NCBI GenBank assembly: GCA_964575715.1
Contig: CAZNSG010000009.1
Location: 1-8,925, forward strand
DNA from: PNAI01 sp964575715
Lineage (GTDB): Bacteria; Pseudomonadota; Alphaproteobacteria; Rhizobiales; Xanthobacteraceae
Direction of reading: 5' to 3'
Length of the DNA stretch: 8,925 bases
Every line of letters begins with the position of its first letter. The first letter of the stretch is position 1. Under the pieces are notes generated by a model, which saw only the letters and a list, made by a program, of their open reading frames with translations, was not told the origin of the DNA and did no database searches. The position numbers and the translations under genes are program-made. This document shows, piece after piece, positions 6,871 to 8,925 of this stretch.

Positions 6871-7149
6871 CGGCAACTCTCATGTGTACGCTGGTTTTAG
6901 ACGATTGTGTTAATGAAACAAAATCCCCCGGGTACGATTGCACCCCGCAGGACCTCTTAACTTGCAGGGCCGGAATTGCCAAGAGGAATCAAGGGGCAAT
7001 GAGGACTCATTGTCGATGCGTGTGCGTTCATGGTTACACCCGCAGCGGCGATGAATGTTGACAAAGTTTGCGTTGTTCCGGATCGCTGGTGGCGAGGGGA
7101 CGCGGACAGCTGACTGTCGATAGGTCTCCCGGTTGAAGATATATTCTAG
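6871..7149 (-). promoter_or_regulatory. acpXL upstream region (promoter expected)
   Basis: Non-coding. A weak minus-strand candidate is TTGGCA (6982-6977), a 17-nt spacer and TAAGAG (6959-6954); the -10 match is poor. A 16-bp dyad caatgag-ga-ctcattg lies at 6997-7012, just upstream of that candidate, where an operator or activator site could sit. Nothing else stands out. The region borders the repeat-rich stretch that begins near 7150. Confidence 0.35.
6997..7012. promoter_or_regulatory. Dyad symmetry upstream of acpXL
   Basis: Perfect 7-bp inverted repeat caatgag (6997-7003) / ctcattg (7006-7012) with a 2-bp centre, about 127 bp upstream of the acpXL ATG. The size fits a helix-turn-helix regulator site, but no known consensus is recognised. 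Confidence 0.3.
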
Positions 7150-7555
7150 GAAATAGTTCCTATTTCTGCCATATTATTTTACCACCATGTCTCCATCCCG
7201 CCCCTCGAAAAGGGCGTTTCGCGATCTTCACGAAGCGCGGGGCGGGGTGCGGTGGACGCGTTTTTGGGTGCCCAGACATACTCCCAAGGCGCGCACCCAA
7301 AGGTGCGCACCCAAGGCGCGGCGGCCCAGCTGTGCTACCCCGCCTGATCTGCTGTCGGGCATAAACGGCGGAAGGTGCAATAGTCCACCGGGGCCACACG
7401 GAGCAAGCCTATAAACACCGCGCGCGGGACGCCGAAGGTTTGGCGGATTTGCGGCTCTCACTTGCAAGAATGCCTTGTTGTCGCGAGATGCTCAAGGTCC
7501 GTGGGTCCAACTTGACCCCGGTGTCCCGCCCGCCCTTTGGGGACGAACGGCATGA
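7150..7555 (+). repeat. Degenerate Bradyrhizobiaceae interspersed repeat
   Basis: Non-coding stretch that matches, from memory, parts of a multicopy repeat of several hundred bp found between genes in Bradyrhizobium and relatives. Its recognisable pieces are a head with an A/T-rich dyad (gaaatag-ttc-ctatttc, 7150-7166), then cgcccctcgaaaagggcg, the words gggtgcggtggacgcg near 7244-7260, caccgcgcgcgggacgccg near 7415-7433, and gtgtcccgcccgcccttt near 7521-7538. The central part (about 7261-7360) looks replaced by a short direct and inverted repeat block. Open frames here are short and lack a convincing ribosome binding site; a 75-codon frame from an ATG at 7187 is probably not a gene. A multiple alignment with genomic copies would settle this call. 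Confidence 0.5.
7263..7320. repeat. gcgcaccca direct and inverted repeats
   Basis: gcgcacccaa occurs at 7291-7300 and 7305-7314; cccaaggcgcg occurs at 7283-7293 and 7310-7320. tttgggtgc (7263-7271) is the inverse of gcacccaaa (7293-7301). A hairpin gcgcacc-caaa-ggtgcgc spans 7291-7308. This looks like a small expanded or inserted block within the larger repeat. Confidence 0.6.
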
Positions 7556-7562
7556 GACGACG

Positions 7563-7638
7563 GGCGCACCAATCTCGGGTTTACCCGAGATTGGAAAATT
7601 TGGATTCCCAGATCGGCCAAGGCCGATCTGGGTGCGCC
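7563..7638. repeat. Perfect three-way-junction palindrome
   Basis: An outer stem ggcgca (7563-7568) / tgcgcc (7633-7638) directly abuts hairpin 1, ccaatctcggg-ttta-cccgagattgg (7569-7594), and hairpin 2, cccagatcggcc-aa-ggccgatctggg (7607-7632). The hairpins are joined by the 12-nt A/T-rich linker aaaatttggatt. All 29 base pairs are perfect and no base is unpaired at the two outer joints. It is not a tRNA, despite the 76-nt length: the arms are 11-12 bp, the loops are 4 and 2 nt, and there is no anticodon or T-loop. Confidence 0.8.
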
Positions 7639-7686
7639 GGCTTAAAATATACGGGGCAGCGGAGGTTGGCTATATTCTCAGCCGTC

Positions 7687-7739
7687 ATGCGCGGGCAAAA
7701 GGCGCGAAGCGCCATCTTCGCGCCTAATGACCCGCGCAT
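7687..7739. repeat. Composite palindrome
   Basis: Outer arms atgcgcggg (7687-7695) / cccgcgcat (7731-7739) enclose ggcgcgaag (7701-7709) / cttcgcgcc (7716-7724). An alternative inner fold is ggcgc-gaa-gcgcc (7701-7713), containing GCGAAGC, a sequence known to form a very stable DNA mini-hairpin. It is a known-looking interspersed palindrome type with an extra hairpin inside. Confidence 0.65.
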
Positions 7740-7802
7740 CCATGATGAGGTGCGCAAATGAGAAGCGTACGAAAGGTATTCCGTTTCCGAACATTATCAT
7801 GG

Positions 7803-7891
7803 ATTGCCGGGTCTTCAGGCGCGAAGACGGTGCGGAGCCTGTCATCGGGCCGCGCTTCGCGCGGACCCGTTGGCGCCTTTCGCCCGGCAAT
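7803..7891. repeat. attgccggg...cccggcaat palindrome with inner hairpins
   Basis: Outer arms attgccggg (7803-7811) / cccggcaat (7883-7891) enclose gtcttc-aggcgc-gaagac (7811-7828) and ccgcgc-ttc-gcgcgg (7850-7864). In the usual compact form of this repeat the outer arms lie close together (from memory); here about 70 bp of other palindromic DNA separates them. The flanking DNA 7892-8004 shows no gene. Confidence 0.65.
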
Positions 7892-8004
7892 GACGACGGA
7901 TCGATTGACGCACATTGCGCATTCGCAATGTCGCGCGCCGCCTCGACATCACGCGCGTAAAAGAATTGTAAGTACGCCTCATCAGAGCCGTAATTGACAT
8001 TAGA

Positions 8005-8047
8005 GCATTTTCCGGAAAAGTGGACACCGGTTTTCCGCAGAAAATGC
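8005..8047. repeat. Palindrome gcattttc...gaaaatgc
   Basis: Nested arms gcattttc (8005-8012) / gaaaatgc (8040-8047) and cggaaaa (8013-8019) / ttttccg (8031-8037) surround gtggacaccgg. It is preceded by taga, giving the tagagcat start seen in a very common Rhizobiales intergenic palindrome. Confidence 0.7.
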
Positions 8048-8072
8048 GACCAAATAAGGAATCCAGCGGTTT

Positions 8073-8212
8073 GCTGAAAAACCCTACAGCAGTCATTCCG
8101 GGGCGCGGACGAAGTCCGCGAACCCGGAATCCAGATGCACATCTTGCGGGTGTTTCTGGATTCCGGGTCCGGCCTTCGGCCGTCCCGGAATGACTATCAA
8201 GAGTTTTTCAGC
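8073..8212. repeat. Nested palindromic element
   Basis: Outer arms gctgaaaaac (8073-8082) and gtttttcagc (8203-8212) flank a complete inner element, 8091-8195. The inner element has 12-bp ends agtcattccggg (8091-8102) / cccggaatgact (8184-8195), second arms acccggaatccag (8122-8134) / ctggattccgggt (8156-8168), and two small hairpins, cgcggac-gaa-gtccgcg (8104-8120) and cggcc-ttc-ggccg (8170-8182). The layout suggests one palindrome nested in another. It does not code for protein. Confidence 0.75.
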
Positions 8213-8218
8213 AGACTG

Positions 8219-8261
8219 CTAGAGCGCGTTTCCGATTCAACCTAATCGGAATGCGCTCTAG
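8219..8261. repeat. 43-bp palindrome, copy B
   Basis: Outer arms ctagagcgc (8219-8227) / gcgctctag (8253-8261) and inner arms ttccgatt (8230-8237) / aatcggaa (8244-8251) leave a 6-nt loop caacct. It is the same length as 134-176, with shared ends and shared gattcaac at the same offset. It ends 57 bp before the rlpA start. The stem is long enough to fold strongly in DNA or RNA. Confidence 0.8.
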
Positions 8262-8306
8262 TTTATGTGATGCGGTTTGGATACGTCTGGGTACGATTGG
8301 AAACAC

Positions 8307-8313
8307 AAGGAGG
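8307..8313 (+). promoter_or_regulatory. RBS deciding the GTG start of rlpA
   Basis: aaggagg, a full Shine-Dalgarno match, lies 5 nt before GTG at 8319. This favours GTG over a TTG at 8277 and an ATG at 8331. Confidence 0.8.
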
Positions 8314-8318
8314 GTCGT

Positions 8319-8825
8319 GTGATTAAGCGGATGGTTATTGCGGTTGGCGCCGCCAGTGTGATCTTTGCAGGCGCAGTCAAAGCGGAAACTACGGCGCAGA
8401 AGAATGCCAGTGCGCCAAAATCTTCAGTCGCAGCCAAGTCTGCTACCACAGCCAAGTCTGCTACCGCGTCCAAGTCTGTGACACCCGCCAAGCCCATCGA
8501 GCGCCCGGCGTCGGTGGAGCAGGGCTTCGCCTCGGTCTATTGCTTCCGCAATGGTCCGACGGCGAGCGGAGAGCGTTCCCGGCCGGCCCTGCTCACGGCG
8601 GCCCACAAGACCTTGCCATTCGGAACGCAGGTTGAGGTGACACATCGTCAAAATGGCCGCTCGATCGTGGTGCGCATCAACGACCGCGGGCCATTTATCC
8701 AGGGACGCGTGATCGATCTCACGCCCGCGGCGGCGCGTGTACTCAAATTTGACGGTGTCGCGCCTGTTACGCTGCGCGTGCTCAACAACCGGCGCGATTT
8801 GCGCCTGGTCGCGCGCGCGATCTAG
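8319..8825 (+). CDS. rlpA: RlpA-like septal/cell-wall double-psi beta-barrel protein
   Basis: 168-residue secreted protein. Residues 1-22 are a signal peptide (MIKR, then a hydrophobic run, ending VKA); there is no lipobox Cys, so it is probably soluble in the periplasm. Residues 23-66 are a low-complexity Ala/Lys/Ser/Thr linker encoded partly by an 18-bp tandem repeat. Residues 68-160 form the RlpA DPBB domain: QGFASVYCFRNGPTASGE (68-85), LLTAAHKTLPFGTQV (91-105), VVRINDRGPF (117-126) and RVIDLTPAAARVL (130-142). Asp133 sits at the place of the acidic catalytic residue known in lytic RlpA proteins, and Glu85 at the conserved acidic position. RlpA enzymes with activity cut peptidoglycan strands without stem peptides; here activity is inferred. 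No SPOR domain follows, unlike classical RlpA. The gene is monocistronic, preceded by palindrome copy B, and followed by another palindrome cluster. Confidence 0.88.
   Translation: MIKRMVIAVGAASVIFAGAVKAETTAQKNASAPKSSVAAKSATTAKSATASKSVTPAKPIERPASVEQGFASVYCFRNGPTASGERSRPALLTAAHKTLPFGTQVEVTHRQNGRSIVVRINDRGPFIQGRVIDLTPAAARVLKFDGVAPVTLRVLNNRRDLRLVARAI
8433..8486 (+). repeat. 18-bp tandem repeat in rlpA linker
   Basis: Three units starting gccaagtctgctacc at 8433 and 8451, then a diverged unit at 8469. They encode repeated AKSAT/SKSVT residues. A slippage-prone coding repeat in a flexible linker; its length may vary between strains. Confidence 0.75.
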
Positions 8826-8854
8826 CGCATGATCCCGAAAAAGCCTGCCCCGGA

Positions 8855-8894
8855 CATAGCCGTCCGAAGGACGGCGTCGCTACGCTCGCCTATG
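8855..8894. repeat. CATAG...CTATG module with GAA hairpin
   Basis: Borders catag (8855-8859) and ctatg (8890-8894) enclose gccgtcc-gaa-ggacggc (8859-8875) and a GC-rich tail gtcgctacgctcgc. It has the same borders as 2421-2482 but different contents. It follows a fragment at 8826-8842 (gcgcatgatcccgaaaa) that resembles the left half of another common Rhizobiales palindrome. Confidence 0.7.
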
Positions 8895-8897
8895 ATA

Positions 8898-8925
8898 CCG
8901 GAAGTCGGGTTTACCCGACTTCCGG
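8898..8925. repeat. Perfect 12-bp stem with TTTA loop
   Basis: ccggaagtcggg (8898-8909), ttta, cccgacttccgg (8914-8925). The apex cgggTTTAcccg is identical to that at 7576-7587. Lying 73 bp after rlpA it could end transcription, but the window stops before any T-run could be seen. Confidence 0.75.

Noticed and set aside
6954..6982. Sigma-70-like promoter TTGGCA / TAAGAG for acpXL
   Set aside because: Spacing is 17 nt but the -10 is poor; noted in the upstream-region entry and not called separately.
7263..7320. Possible CRISPR or tandem array
   Set aside because: Repeat words are only 10-11 bp, with 14- and 27-bp spacing and two copies each; no spacer/repeat regularity.
7187..7411. Small plus-strand ORF starting MSPSRPSKRAF
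   Set aside because: It lies in the repeat copy. Similar frames occur in other repeat copies by descent of the repeat, and no ribosome binding site is seen.
7563..7638. tRNA-like cloverleaf of 76 nt
   Set aside because: Arm lengths (11-12 bp) and loops (4 and 2 nt) are wrong, and there is no anticodon arm, T-loop or D-loop sequence.
7678..8142. Open frames of 60-154 codons on both strands
   Set aside because: They run through composite palindromes, have no convincing start signals and change character at the repeat borders.
6928..8299. Shared 11-mer gggtacgattg upstream of acpXL and rlpA
   Set aside because: The same word occurs near 6930 and 8289 on the plus strand, but the two genes lie in opposite orientation to it and nothing around it is conserved; it may be chance.
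8898..8925. Rho-independent terminator of rlpA
   Set aside because: The stem is strong, but the window ends at its base so no T-run can be seen, and the apex matches a repeat family; kept as a repeat.

Overview
The window looks like the chromosome of an alphaproteobacterium of the order Hyphomicrobiales, most likely Bradyrhizobiaceae or a close relative (Bradyrhizobium, Rhodopseudomonas, Pseudolabrys type). The reasons are a high-GC codon pattern, a gene cluster for very-long-chain fatty acid (VLCFA) decoration of lipid A in its rhizobial order, and intergenic DNA full of palindromic repeats that I recognise from memory as typical of that group. The genus is not provable from the sequence alone.

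Layout. 1-180: palindromic repeats. 220-1344 (+): an orphan PotF-like polyamine-binding periplasmic protein. 1354-6870 (-): six genes read in the order acpXL, fabZXL, fabF2XL, fabF1XL, adh2XL, lpxXL. The first five are tightly packed, with an 8-bp overlap or gaps of 4-14 bp. lpxXL is separated from them by 340 bp that contain a roughly 210-bp MITE-like palindromic element. 6871-8318: a long non-coding region with a likely acpXL promoter area, a degenerate copy of a known-looking Bradyrhizobiaceae repeat, a perfect three-way-junction palindrome and several composite palindromes. 8319-8825 (+): a short secreted RlpA-like double-psi beta-barrel protein. 8826-8925: more palindromes running off the window.

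How the genes work together. AcpXL is the dedicated carrier on which a C26-C30 acyl chain is built. FabF1XL, probably with the catalytically dead-looking FabF2XL, condenses; FabZXL dehydrates; LpxXL moves the finished chain to lipid A. The MDR-family Adh2XL is of uncertain role. The cluster carries no recognisable FabG-type ketoreductase, no FabI-type enoyl reductase and no (omega-1)-hydroxylase, so those steps must come from elsewhere or, speculatively, from Adh2XL.

The most unusual content is in the intergenic DNA. Small palindromes share fixed apices (C-TTC-G or its complement C-GAA-G; cggg-TTTA-cccg; CTTGA) while their stems are unrelated but perfectly complementary. Two modules share the same borders, CATAG...CTATG, around different hairpins. 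This combination of invariant apex or border with freely changing, compensated stems is the signal I would follow up first.
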